Of a stretch of DNA of 58,317 nt, positions 40,658 through 48,538 are shown one piece after another. Position numbers and translations under genes: made by a program. Numbering within the stretch: position 1 is the stretch's first letter; the number at the start of each line of letters is the position of its first letter. The notes beneath the pieces were generated by a model. It ran no database searches. It saw nothing but the letters and a program-made list of their open reading frames with translations, and had not been told where the DNA came from. Source of the stretch: CAZXWK01 sp964644675 (GTDB taxonomy: Bacteria > Actinomycetota > Coriobacteriia > Anaerosomatales > JAAXUF01); NCBI GenBank assembly GCA_964644675.1, contig CAZXWK010000011.1:1-58317 (forward strand). Reading direction: 5' to 3'.

Positions 40658-41193
40658 TCGGGGTTCTCCTCGCGGGTCCACAGGCCGGACTTCCCGCCTT
40701 CCTTGCGCAGGAGCATGACGTCGGTGACGACCATGCCGCGGTCGACGGCCTTGCACATATCGTACAGGGTGAGGCCCGCCACGGCGGCAGCCGTCAGGGC
40801 CTCCATCTCGATGCCGGTCTTGCCGTCGGTCTCGACGGTGGCGGTGATGCGGATGCCGGTACGCTCGCCCCGCTCGGCGGTCAGGTCGACGGCCGCGTGG
40901 GTGATGGGGAGCGGGTGGCACATCGGAATCAGGTCGCTCGTGCGCTTGGCGGCGGTGATGCCGGCGATGCGCGCGGTCGCGAGCACATCGCCCTTGGGCG
41001 CCTGCCCCGCGACGATCATGTCGAGCGTGGCGGGCGCCATCTCGATGAACGCCCCGGCGACAGCGACGCGGTGCGTCACGGCCTTGCCCGCGACGTCGAC
41101 CATGCGCGCCGCGCCGGACTCGTCGAGGTGCGTGAGCTCGGGCGCGGCGCCCTGGGGCGCGTCGGCGCCGGGTGCGTGGTTCTCGGCGGGCAC
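40654..41193 (-). CDS. moaC: Cyclic pyranopterin monophosphate synthase MoaC
   Basis: 179 residues from GTG 41193, preceded by GGAGG. It completes the first step of molybdopterin synthesis together with MoaA. Diagnostic motifs are LIPMCHPLPITH, the KTGIEMEALTAAAVAGLTLYDMCKA helix, and a Lys-rich C-terminus (LLRKEGGKSG). A 20-residue N-terminal extension (MPAENHAPGAD...) precedes the domain. The stop of moaA lies 4 bp upstream. Confidence 0.94.
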   Translation of the reverse strand: MPAENHAPGADAPQGAAPELTHLDESGAARMVDVAGKAVTHRVAVAGAFIEMAPATLDMIVAGQAPKGDVLATARIAGITAAKRTSDLIPMCHPLPITHAAVDLTAERGERTGIRITATVETDGKTGIEMEALTAAAVAGLTLYDMCKAVDRGMVVTDVMLLRKEGGKSGLWTREENPE

Positions 41194-41196
41194 GGG

Positions 41197-42228
41197 TCAG
41201 CCTCCGATCTGGGACATGCGTCGTTCGGTACCCACCCGCATGTTGTGGCTTTCGGGCTTGTCGCTCAAGGCCTGGCCGATGAGCGCGCGCACGTCGTCGT
41301 CGGTCCCCGTACGCAGGACGGTGCGCACGTCGAGCTCGTGGTCCGAGAACAGGCACGGGCGCAGGCGGCCGTCGGCGGTCAGGCGCAGGCGGTTGCACTC
41401 GCCGCAGAAGTGGTGCGAGAGCGGCGAGATCACGCCGATGGTGCCCTGCGCACCGGGAAGGCGGTAGTAGCGGGCGGGGCCCCAGCCTCCGGGCGCGTCG
41501 TCCTTCTCGACCGGCGCGAGCTCGCCGAGCCCGGCTTCGGCGGCCGCGGCGTCGATCAGCTCGATGACCTCGTCGGAGGGCACCGTGTCCTCGCGGGTCC
41601 AGCCGTCCATGTCGACGGAGTCGGAATGGCAGCCGCCACCAGCCTCGACCTCGCCCACCGGCATGTACTCGATGAAGCGCACGTGCAGCGGGCGGTCGAG
41701 CGTGAGCTTCGCGAAGCCGAGCAGGTCCTGGTGGAGAGAGCGCACCACCACGACGTTGAGCTTGACGGGGTGGAATCCGACGGCGAACGCGGCGTCGATG
41801 CCGGCGAGCGCGTCCTCGAGCTTGCCGCCGCGGGTGATGCGCGCGTAGACCTCGGGGTCGAGCGAGTCGAGCGAGATGTTGACGCGCTCGAGCCCGGCCT
41901 CGCGCAGCTCCATCGCGTACTTGGGCAGCAGCGTCGCGTTGGTGGTCAGCGCAATGGACTGCAGCTCGGTCATCGAGCGCAGGCGGCGGACGTGCTGCAC
42001 GATGCCGTTGCGGACCAGGGGCTCGCCGCCGGTGAGCCGGATCTTCGAGATGCCCTCGTCGACGGCGATCCGCGCGAAGCGCTCGATCTCCTCGAAGGTC
42101 AGCATCTCGTCGTGCGGCTTCCACGCGACGCCGTCGGGCGGCATGCAGTAGACGCAGCGCAGGTTGCAGCGGTCGGTGACGCTGATGCGCAGGTAGTCGA
42201 TTCGGCGGCCGTGGCTGTCGGTGGCCAT
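41197..42228 (-). CDS. moaA: GTP 3',8-cyclase MoaA
   Basis: 343 residues; a radical SAM enzyme that converts GTP to the cyclic precursor of molybdopterin. The SAM cluster motif is CNLRCVYC (Cys21, 25, 28), the second cluster is formed by FCGECNRLRLTADGRLRPC, and the protein ends in the conserved C-terminal Gly-Gly (SQIGG). GGEPL is present in the SAM domain. An insertion with two Cys/His-rich segments (YMPVGEVEAGGGCHSDS) lies mid-protein. The ATG overlaps the mobB stop by one base. Confidence 0.95.
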   Translation of the reverse strand: MATDSHGRRIDYLRISVTDRCNLRCVYCMPPDGVAWKPHDEMLTFEEIERFARIAVDEGISKIRLTGGEPLVRNGIVQHVRRLRSMTELQSIALTTNATLLPKYAMELREAGLERVNISLDSLDPEVYARITRGGKLEDALAGIDAAFAVGFHPVKLNVVVVRSLHQDLLGFAKLTLDRPLHVRFIEYMPVGEVEAGGGCHSDSVDMDGWTREDTVPSDEVIELIDAAAAEAGLGELAPVEKDDAPGGWGPARYYRLPGAQGTIGVISPLSHHFCGECNRLRLTADGRLRPCLFSDHELDVRTVLRTGTDDDVRALIGQALSDKPESHNMRVGTERRMSQIGG

Positions 42229-42773
42229 CAGGCCTCGCCTCCGGACGCGGTGGCGGCGGACAGGTAGCGATCGCAGATCAGGTCCGCGACCTCGGACGCC
42301 GCGTCGAGACCGAATGCGGGGACTCCCTCAAGGGCGAGCTCGGGCATGTCGGTGACCAGCGCGATCAGCTCGTCGGGGGCCGAGAGGAGCTCCTCGCTGC
42401 GAGCGCGCCGCGCGACCTCTATGCGGGTGGTCGCCTCGCGCTTGAAGCCCTCGGTCAGCAGGATGTGCGCGCCCGAGTCGCCCGCGATGCGCGCGAGTTC
42501 GGGGAGGGTGTACTCGCGCTCGACCCGAGTGATGAGCGAGAACTTGTCGGGCGAGGACACCATCGTCGTCACCGCGCCGGCCCGGGCGTGGCGCCACGAG
42601 TCCTTGCCGGGGACGTCGATCTCGTAGTCGTGGACGTGGTGCTTCACGGTCGCGACGCTGATGCCGCGATCGGAGAGCTCTCGTATGAGCTTCTCGAGGA
42701 ACGTGGTCTTGCCGGAGTCCCCCTTGCCCACGATGGACACGACGGGGATCGCGGTGGTGCTGTTCTCGGACAA
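42228..42773 (-). CDS. mobB: Molybdopterin-guanine dinucleotide biosynthesis adapter MobB
   Basis: 181 residues from TTG 42773, with GGAAAGG upstream; the longer open frame runs into the preceding small gene. A P-loop GKGDSGKTT (about residues 16-24) follows a beta strand, VVSIVG. TVKHHVHDYEID and ILLTEGFKREATTRIEV match MobB. MobB binds GTP and assists MobA in making MGD, the cofactor form needed by formate dehydrogenase. It is located between a small Cys protein and moaA. Confidence 0.88.
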   Translation of the reverse strand: MSENSTTAIPVVSIVGKGDSGKTTFLEKLIRELSDRGISVATVKHHVHDYEIDVPGKDSWRHARAGAVTTMVSSPDKFSLITRVEREYTLPELARIAGDSGAHILLTEGFKREATTRIEVARRARSEELLSAPDELIALVTDMPELALEGVPAFGLDAASEVADLICDRYLSAATASGGEA

Positions 42774-42804
42774 GGTGCCGGCCTTTCCGGAGCGGACGGG
42801 GCGG

Positions 42805-43023
42805 CTAGAAGCAGCCGAGGTCGCAGTTGTGGACGCGGATGCCCGCCATGTCGGCGGCGGCACCGGCGACCTTGTAGGGGACGCCGGTGTCCTCGGCGTA
42901 CTTGCGCAGGACGGGGCAGGTGACCTTTCCCTCAACGGCCTTGGCCTTGATGGCGTCCATCATCTCGTCGGTGACCTGGGCGGTCCAGCGCGGGTCGAGT
43001 TCCTTGGGCCCCTTGTCGCTCAC
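42805..43023 (-). CDS. Small Cys-containing protein of the Moco operon (72 aa)
   Basis: Starts at GTG 43023, overlapping the moeA stop (GTGA), so it is translationally coupled. The sequence is a charged N-terminal helix (DPRWTAQVTDEMMDAIKAKAVEG), then KVTCPVLRKYAEDTGVPYKVAGAAADMAGIRV, and ends HNCDLGCF. The middle part reads like a small helical, winged-helix-like unit, and the C-terminal CxxxC could bind metal. I do not know its function; conservation next to moeA/mobB would imply a cofactor role. Confidence 0.7.
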   Translation of the reverse strand: MSDKGPKELDPRWTAQVTDEMMDAIKAKAVEGKVTCPVLRKYAEDTGVPYKVAGAAADMAGIRVHNCDLGCF

Positions 43024-44288
43024 GGCGTACCTTCTTCCATGTCGAGTCGGACACAGCGCACCTCAGTACCGGCCTCGAAGGTGCCTTCGCCTTCCGGCAG
43101 CACCACGAAGCAGTTGCCGCGGTGAGCGGCGGTCAGGAGCGCTGATGACTGGCTGTACGGCAGCGAGGCCAGGTAGCCGTCGCCCGACGGGTCGGGGGCG
43201 ACCTCACCTCGGAGGTAGTAGCGTCGGTCCTGCTTCTTCTTCACGTCGTGCGAGAGTCGTGCCACGGTGATCGGCCGGTCGATAGCTGAACGTCCCTGCA
43301 TGAGCAGGAGCGACGGCCGGACGAAGATCTCGAAGCCCACGTAGGTGCTCGTCGGGTTGCCCGGCAGGCCGAAGAAGGGCACCCCGCGGATCGACCCGAG
43401 CGTCTGCGGGTTGCCCGGGCGCATCTTCACCTTGCAGAACGCCAGTTCGCCCAGCTCCTCGAGCACCGGCTTCACGTAGTCGAAGTCGCCGACCGAGACG
43501 CCGCCGCTCGTGACGATGAAGTCGGTCTCGGCGGCGGCGCGCTCGAACGCCTCGCGGGTGGCGGCGGGCTCGTCGGGCACGATGTCGTAGCGCACCGGGA
43601 TCCCCCCGGCCGAGATGACCTGCGCGGCGATCGAGTAGCTGTTCGAGTTGCGGATCTTGCCGGGGCCCGGCTTCTCGGCGACCTCGACCAGCTCGCTGCC
43701 GGTCGAGAGCACGGCCACGCGCGGGCGCCGGTAGACCGGCACCGTCGCGTGTCCCGTCGCCGCGAGCAGCCCGATCGCCGCCGGCCCGAGGACCTCACCC
43801 GCCGAGACGACCACGTCGCCGGCGAGCACCTCCTCGCCGCGGCGGCGGATGTGCTCGCCGAGGCGCGGCTCGAGCTCGAACGCGACGGTCGAGCCGATGC
43901 CGCCGTCGCCCTCGAGGGGGTGCGTGCGCTCGACCATCACGACGCTGTCGGCGCCGGCGGGCACCGCCGCGCCGGTCATGATGCGCGCGGCCTGACCGGG
44001 CCCGACCTCGATGCCGGCGACGTCGTCGCCCGCGCCGATGTGCGCGATCACGGCGAGCGGGAGGGGCGCGTCGGCGCTTGCGCCGGCGAGATCGGCGGCG
44101 CGCACCGCGAAGCCGTCCATCGCGGAGTTGTCGAACGGCGCGACGTCGATATCGCTGCGAGCGTCCTGTGCGAGCACGCGCCCCAGGGCGTCGAGCAGCG
44201 CGACCTCCTCGGCAGGCATGCGGCGCACGCGCTCGAAGACGAGCTCGCGAGCTTCCTCGACGGTCATGACGCTGACGTTCTCGGCCAC
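43020..44288 (-). CDS. moeA: Molybdopterin molybdenumtransferase MoeA
   Basis: 422 residues from GTG 44288. It inserts molybdate (or tungstate) into adenylylated molybdopterin. Landmarks are PFDNSAMDGFAVRAAD, RIMTGAAVPAGADSVVMVE, the VLSTGSELVE and NSNSY region, VTSGGVSVGDFDYVKPVLEELG, FGLPGNPTSTYVGFEIFVRPSLL, and a C-terminal domain IV. The gene starts 10 bp after the MobA-FdhD fusion. Only one MoeA is present, so it does not discriminate Mo from W use. Confidence 0.94.
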   Translation of the reverse strand: MAENVSVMTVEEARELVFERVRRMPAEEVALLDALGRVLAQDARSDIDVAPFDNSAMDGFAVRAADLAGASADAPLPLAVIAHIGAGDDVAGIEVGPGQAARIMTGAAVPAGADSVVMVERTHPLEGDGGIGSTVAFELEPRLGEHIRRRGEEVLAGDVVVSAGEVLGPAAIGLLAATGHATVPVYRRPRVAVLSTGSELVEVAEKPGPGKIRNSNSYSIAAQVISAGGIPVRYDIVPDEPAATREAFERAAAETDFIVTSGGVSVGDFDYVKPVLEELGELAFCKVKMRPGNPQTLGSIRGVPFFGLPGNPTSTYVGFEIFVRPSLLLMQGRSAIDRPITVARLSHDVKKKQDRRYYLRGEVAPDPSGDGYLASLPYSQSSALLTAAHRGNCFVVLPEGEGTFEAGTEVRCVRLDMEEGTP

Positions 44289-44298
44289 TGGGGGCCTC

Positions 44299-45741
44299 CT
44301 ACTCGGAATCTGCGGCGGGCGCGAGGACCCGCTCGGGATGCGTGTAGACGGTGAGCTTGCCGCCGCGTGCGTAGCCGACGAGCGTGATGCCGAGCTCGGC
44401 GCCGATCTGGGCGGCGAGGTCGGTGACGGCCGAGCGGGACGCGACGAGCGGGACGCGGGCCTTGGCGGCCTTGATCGCCATCTCGTAGGAGATGCGGCCG
44501 GTCGAGATCAGGACGGCGTCGTCGGTCGGGATGCGGTCGAGCCACGCGCGGCCCAGGAGCTTGTCGAGCGCGTTGTGCCGGCCCACGTCCTCGCGCACGA
44601 GCGCGAGCGACGAGCCGCGCGCCAGGCCGCACGCGTGCATACCGCCGGTGTCTCGGTAGAGTGTCGCCTCGCGGGCCATCGCGCCGACCAGGTCGTAGAG
44701 GTCGTCGGCGCTGACTTCGACCCTGCCGGTGACCGGCTCGAGCCCGCGCGCGTGGCCGACGCTCTGGAACGTGACGCCCTTGCCGCAACCGCTCGTCAGG
44801 TACCGGGTGCGGTAGACGAGGTCGGTCGGCACGATCTCGGAGCTGTTCACCCACACGAATCCGCGCTTGGCGTCAACGTCCACCGAGCCGAGCGCCTCGC
44901 GGTCGCACAGCAGCCCCTCGGAGACCAGGAAGCCGACCGCGAGCTCTTCGAGGTTGTGCGGCGTCGCCTGGGTCGTCGCGACCTCGACGTCGTTGAGGTA
45001 GATCGTGACCGGGCGCTCGCTGGGCATGCCGCGGGGGCGGCGCGTCGCGACCTCGACGACCTCGAGCTTGACCTGGTCGCGCTCGCGGTGCCGGTCGTGG
45101 GCGTGCTGCTCCTCGGGCGTCTCGGCGACCTCGCGCGCCTCGGCAAGATCGGCGGGCGTGTTCACGTTGACGAGCGAGCGCAGCTCGGGGTCGACGGAGC
45201 GGAGCGCCTCGACGGGCACTTCGACCACGGTGACGGCCGGGAATATCGCCACGAGCCGGCGCCGGCCGGTCGCGAGCACCTCGCGCGCGGCCGGGAGGCA
45301 GGCGGCGACGCGGTACAGCGCGAGCAGCGGCTCCGGGCCCTTCTCGGAGACGGGGACGACGACGTCGCCTCCGTCGCGTGCGTCCCACAGCGCCCGGATG
45401 ACGTCCGGCTCGAGGTGCGGCATGTCCGCCGCGACGGCGAGCACCCACTCGGTGGTGGCGTGCTGCATCGCAGTGGTGAGCCCGCCGAGCGGACCCTGGT
45501 ATGCGACCTCGTCGGACACGACGCCCACGTGCGGCGGCAGCCCCGCCTGCGCGAGCGCCTCGGGCCGGTTGGTGACGACGAGCGTGGCCTCGCACAGCGC
45601 ATCGACGGTGCCCGCGACGCGCGCGACGAGCGGCTCGCCGTCCACGTCGAGCAGGGTCTTGTCGACGCCCATGCGCACGGACCGGCCGCCCGCGAGGACG
45701 GCGGCGGTGACGGGCAGGCGTGTCTCGGCGTTGGGGTTCAT
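44299..45741 (-). CDS. MobA-FdhD fusion: MGD synthesis plus formate dehydrogenase sulfurtransferase
   Basis: 480 residues combining two proteins usually encoded apart. Residues about 10-205 are MobA (AAVLAGGRSVRMGVDKTLL, YQGPLGGLTTAM, VAADMPHLEP, VNVNTPADLAEA), the guanylyltransferase that makes MGD. After a His/Glu/Arg-rich linker, residues about 225-475 are FdhD (IYLNDVEVATTQATPHNLEELAVGFLVSEG, YLTSGCGKG, GGMHACGLA, VGRHNALDKLLG, ISTGRISYEMAIKAAKA), which passes sulfur from a cysteine desulfurase to the bis-MGD of formate dehydrogenase. The TSGCG form with one Cys is a known FdhD variant. It is the first gene of the Moco operon and directly links cofactor synthesis to the selenocysteine enzyme at 25964-30040. 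Confidence 0.92.
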   Translation of the reverse strand: MNPNAETRLPVTAAVLAGGRSVRMGVDKTLLDVDGEPLVARVAGTVDALCEATLVVTNRPEALAQAGLPPHVGVVSDEVAYQGPLGGLTTAMQHATTEWVLAVAADMPHLEPDVIRALWDARDGGDVVVPVSEKGPEPLLALYRVAACLPAAREVLATGRRRLVAIFPAVTVVEVPVEALRSVDPELRSLVNVNTPADLAEAREVAETPEEQHAHDRHRERDQVKLEVVEVATRRPRGMPSERPVTIYLNDVEVATTQATPHNLEELAVGFLVSEGLLCDREALGSVDVDAKRGFVWVNSSEIVPTDLVYRTRYLTSGCGKGVTFQSVGHARGLEPVTGRVEVSADDLYDLVGAMAREATLYRDTGGMHACGLARGSSLALVREDVGRHNALDKLLGRAWLDRIPTDDAVLISTGRISYEMAIKAAKARVPLVASRSAVTDLAAQIGAELGITLVGYARGGKLTVYTHPERVLAPAADSE

Positions 45742-45866
45742 GCTGGTGGCCGTGAGCCTTTCGCGGGGTGGCGAGGTGCGCTATGCGTCCAAGAACCGAT
45801 TGTGCCACACGCGGACGGGGACGGCTGCCGCCGCGGCCGGAGCGCGCTTCGGACGCCGAGACGATA

Positions 45867-45892
45867 CGGCCCGACTCGCGGGAGCCGGGCCG
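45867..45892 (-). terminator. Hairpin terminator after molbindin gene
   Basis: An 11-bp stem CGGCCCGACTC / GAGCCGGGCCG (one G-T) lies 21 bp past the molbindin stop. It separates the LysR-molbindin unit from the Moco operon. Confidence 0.6.
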
Positions 45893-45913
45893 TTGAGGTA
45901 CGCGAGTCCGGGG

Positions 45914-46117
45914 CTACTTGCCGAGCATCACGGCGTCGGCCTTCACGATCGCGACGACGCTGTCGCCCACGGCGATGCCCATGTCCTCGAGCGCGTCCAT
46001 GGTGATGACCGAGGTCACGAACTGGCCGCCGATGTCGATCTTCACCTGGGCCTCGACGACGCCCTCCTTGACGGCCACGACCGTGCCGGTGAGTTGGTTG
46101 CGAGCACTCAGCTTCAT
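45914..46117 (-). CDS. Molbindin (Mop-domain molybdate-binding protein)
   Basis: 67 residues, a single Mop/TOBE domain: MKLSARNQLTGTVVAVKEGVVEAQVKID...ITMDALEDMGIAVGDSVVAIVKADAVMLGK. Such proteins assemble into hexamers that store or buffer molybdate or tungstate. GGGAG precedes the ATG. It is encoded between a LysR regulator and the Moco operon, which fits molybdenum homeostasis. No ModABC transporter is in the window. Confidence 0.92.
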   Translation of the reverse strand: MKLSARNQLTGTVVAVKEGVVEAQVKIDIGGQFVTSVITMDALEDMGIAVGDSVVAIVKADAVMLGK

Positions 46118-46176
46118 AACGTCTCCCTTTCTGCGAGCGAGCTTCTACAGGGGTTCTCCCCGCTCCAAAGGGCTCT

Positions 46177-47070
46177 CTATCCTGCGAGCGAGTCGCGCAG
46201 GTGCCGGGCGAACGCCTCGGCTGCACGCGTGTGCGTGCCCTTGGGCAGCACGATGAAGAACGGGCGGCGGATCGGGGCACCTGCCAGCTCGATCTCCGCG
46301 ACCGTGCCCAGCGCCAGCGCCTTCTCGGCGACGAGACGCGACATCATCGCGACCCCCAGGCCGCCCTCGACGGCGCTCACGATCGCCTCGCCGGTGCCGA
46401 GCTCGACCACGGTGCGAAGCTCGTTGGGGTCGACTCCCAACTCGGCGAGGGCCTTCTCGCGGACGGCGCGGGTGCCGGAACCCGGCTCCCTCGACACCCA
46501 GTCGACCTCGGTCAGGTCCGTCACGGGCACGTTCCGGCGACCTGCCAGCGGGGAGCTGGGCGGACAGATCGTCACGAGCTCGTCGCTGCCGAGTTCTTCG
46601 AAGACCGCTCGTGCGCCCTTCACCCTCGACCCCGCGATGCCAACGTCCGCGGCCCCGCTCTCGACCGCCGAGACGACCTCGCCGGTATCGTGGACGGTGA
46701 TGACGACGCGCACCTCGGGGTAGCACGCCAGGAAGCCCGCGAGGACCCGGGGCACCAGGTAGACGCCCGGCGTGGTGCTCGCGGCGATGCGCAGCGTGCC
46801 CGACACGGTGCCGGACAGTGCCGTGATGTCCTCGCGAGCGTGGTCGAGCTCGGCGAGCACGCGCTTGGCGTACGGCAGCAGCGCCTGCCCGGCCTCGGTC
46901 AGCTCGACGCGGCGGTAGCGCCGATCGAGCAGCGTGACGCCCAAGTCGGACTCGAGCCCCTGGATCTGCATGGTGACCGCGGGTTGCGAGATACCCAGCG
47001 TTCGGGCCGCCTCGGAGAACGAGCCTCGCTCGACGATGCTGAGGAACGTCTTGAGCTGTGCGATGTTCAT
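46177..47070 (-). CDS. LysR-family transcriptional regulator
   Basis: 297 residues. An N-terminal winged helix-turn-helix (MNIAQLKTFLSIVERGSFSEAARTLGISQPAVTMQIQGLE) is followed by a substrate-binding domain of CysB/CysL-like type (LRIAASTTPGVYLVPRVLAGF, DVGIAGSRV, GTGEAIVSAVEGGLGVAMMS). The ligand is unknown; location beside molbindin and the Moco operon suggests an oxyanion such as molybdate. The ATG at 47070 has GGAGGAG upstream. A palindrome that fits a LysR T-N11-A box lies 47 bp upstream at 47117-47133 and may be its autoregulatory site. Confidence 0.9.
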   Translation of the reverse strand: MNIAQLKTFLSIVERGSFSEAARTLGISQPAVTMQIQGLESDLGVTLLDRRYRRVELTEAGQALLPYAKRVLAELDHAREDITALSGTVSGTLRIAASTTPGVYLVPRVLAGFLACYPEVRVVITVHDTGEVVSAVESGAADVGIAGSRVKGARAVFEELGSDELVTICPPSSPLAGRRNVPVTDLTEVDWVSREPGSGTRAVREKALAELGVDPNELRTVVELGTGEAIVSAVEGGLGVAMMSRLVAEKALALGTVAEIELAGAPIRRPFFIVLPKGTHTRAAEAFARHLRDSLAG

Positions 47071-47116
47071 GGTCGCTCCTCCGAGATTCAGCTTCGCTGT
47101 TCAGTGGATTCTACTC

Positions 47117-47133
47117 GATAACGCCCCGTTATC
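47117..47133. promoter_or_regulatory. Palindrome GATAACG-CCC-CGTTATC upstream of lysR
   Basis: A perfect 7-3-7 inverted repeat in the divergent region between lysR and the Fur-family gene. TAACGCCCCGTTA is a T-N11-A LysR-type box. Its TAAC/GTTA half-sites resemble those of the three TGTAAC-N4-GTTACA operators, with one extra central base. Confidence 0.5.
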
Positions 47134-47157
47134 CTGCCGGCTCACCCCGATGGCGGG

Positions 47158-47187
47158 TATAGTCACCGAAGTGAGAATCATTCTCAC
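47158..47187 (+). promoter_or_regulatory. Promoter -10 with Fur/Zur-type box
   Basis: A plus-strand TATAGT (47158-47163) is followed by the perfect 17-bp palindrome GTGAGAATCATTCTCAC at 47171-47187, typical of Fur-superfamily operators. It ends 27 bp before the ATG of the Fur-family gene, so autoregulation of the regulator and the downstream transporter is likely. Confidence 0.75.
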
Positions 47188-47214
47188 CAAGTCACCCCCG
47201 CCGAGAGGCTCCAC

Positions 47215-47691
47215 ATGCCCGCCGAGAACCACCACCCCGTGCGTACCGCCGTGGCCCCGTACGCCGACGGACGCCTCACGCCGCAGCGCGCGGCGGTGGT
47301 CGAGGCGGCACAGGGCGCGGGTGGCGCGTTCACGGCCGAGCGGCTCGGCGATCTGCTGCGCGAGCGCGGCACCGTCGTGGGGACCGCGACGCTCTATCGG
47401 GCCCTCGCGGCGCTCGAAGCGAGCGGCTGGCTCGAGCGCGTCGGCGAACGCGGCGGCAGCGCGCTCTACGCGCGGTGCGACGCCGGCGGCGGGCACCACC
47501 ACCACGTCGTGTGCGACGCCTGCGGGCGGGTCGAGGCGACGCCGTGCCCGGTCGCGAGCGGAGCGAACGCAGCCGCCGAGGCCGCGGGCTTCCGCGTGAC
47601 GCGCCACGAGGTCACGCTCTACGGCCTGTGCGCCGCGTGCGCCGAAGCGGACCCCGGCCCCGCGGGTGCCGCCTCGGGGACGGAGGAGTAG
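47215..47691 (+). CDS. Fur-superfamily metalloregulator (Zur/Nur/Fur-like)
   Basis: 158 residues. A winged helix (LTPQRAAVVEAAQGAGGAFTAERLGDLLRERG...GTATLYRALAALEASGWLERV) is followed by the metal-binding dimerisation domain with HHHHVVCDACGRVE and a C-terminal CAAC. These Cys pairs form the structural zinc site and the His cluster a regulatory site. Which metal it senses (Zn, Ni, Co or Fe) cannot be read directly. It is the first gene of an operon with an ECF metal transporter (5-bp gap), and an operator palindrome precedes it. Confidence 0.88.
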   Translation: MPAENHHPVRTAVAPYADGRLTPQRAAVVEAAQGAGGAFTAERLGDLLRERGTVVGTATLYRALAALEASGWLERVGERGGSALYARCDAGGGHHHHVVCDACGRVEATPCPVASGANAAAEAAGFRVTRHEVTLYGLCAACAEADPGPAGAASGTEE

Positions 47692-47695
47692 CGCC

Positions 47696-48538
47696 GTGTC
47701 GCACATCCACATCCCCGACGGCGTCCTCCCCCTCTGGCTCTGGCTCTCCGGATGGGTCGTCGCACTGGTGCTCGTGGCGATCGCCGGACGCGCCGCGGAG
47801 CGCGCCGAGGTGCGCCGCAAGGTACCGCTGCTCGCCGTGGTGTCGGGGCTCATGCTCGTCGCGATGTCGAGCGAGGTCATCCCCATCGCCTACCACGTCA
47901 ACCTCACCGTGGTCGCCGGCGTCCTGCTCGGCCCGCCGCTCTCGATCATCGCGGCCTTCATCGTCGAGGTGGTGCTCGCGATGCTCGGCCACGGTGGCGT
48001 CACCGTGCTGGGCCTCAACACGCTCATGATCTCCGCCGAGATGATCGCCGGGTGGGCGCTGTTCTCGGCGCTGATCGGGCTGATGGGACGAGACCGCGTG
48101 AGGTGGGCCGCGGCGATCTCGACGGTGCTCACGCTCGCGTTCACCACCACGCTGCTGGTGGGGATCGTCGCGCTGGCGGGCGGCGGCTCGGCCGCGAGCC
48201 GCGAGACCGGGGCGCTGAACCCGGCGACGATGACGTTCGCGAACCCGCTGTCGGGCGGCGTGTTCCGCGCGGGGCTGTTCTCGGGCGGCGAAGGCGGGCA
48301 GGCGGGCGCGACCGGCGCCAGCGCCACCGGAGAACAGCCGCCCCCGGACGCCTCGCTCTCGGTGAAGCGATTCGCGCTGGTGGTCTACACGCTGGGACCG
48401 ATCGGGTGGCTCCTCGAGGCGCTCATCTCGGCGTGGATCCTGGGCTACATCGCCTCGGTCAGGCCGTCGCTCGTCTGGGAGGGCGCAGTGGCACACCGGG
48501 CGCTGCCGATGCCCGGGCACGGGACGGGGAAGGCCTGA
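47696..48538 (+). CDS. cbiM: ECF-type Ni/Co transporter substrate-binding subunit CbiM
   Basis: 280 residues from GTG 47696, placing the metal-binding N-terminus SHIHIPDGVLPLWLWL at the very start as required in this family. Six to seven transmembrane helices are visible, with NLTVVAGVLLGPPLSIIAAFIVE and GVTVLGLNTLMIS as family motifs. A Gly/Ala/Pro-rich loop (about 200-225) interrupts the C-terminal part. No CbiN or NikL/NikN partner is encoded. The transporter takes up nickel or cobalt; in this context nickel for the [NiFe] hydrogenase is an attractive guess, with zinc or cobalt as alternatives. The stop overlaps the cbiQ start. Confidence 0.87.
   Translation: MSHIHIPDGVLPLWLWLSGWVVALVLVAIAGRAAERAEVRRKVPLLAVVSGLMLVAMSSEVIPIAYHVNLTVVAGVLLGPPLSIIAAFIVEVVLAMLGHGGVTVLGLNTLMISAEMIAGWALFSALIGLMGRDRVRWAAAISTVLTLAFTTTLLVGIVALAGGGSAASRETGALNPATMTFANPLSGGVFRAGLFSGGEGGQAGATGASATGEQPPPDASLSVKRFALVVYTLGPIGWLLEALISAWILGYIASVRPSLVWEGAVAHRALPMPGHGTGKA

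Noticed and set aside
40654..47240. Shared MPAEN start of MoaC (41193) and the Fur-family protein (47215) as a duplicated leader
   Set aside because: The identity is about 16 bases, coincides with the over-represented GCCGAGAA word and does not extend into the proteins.
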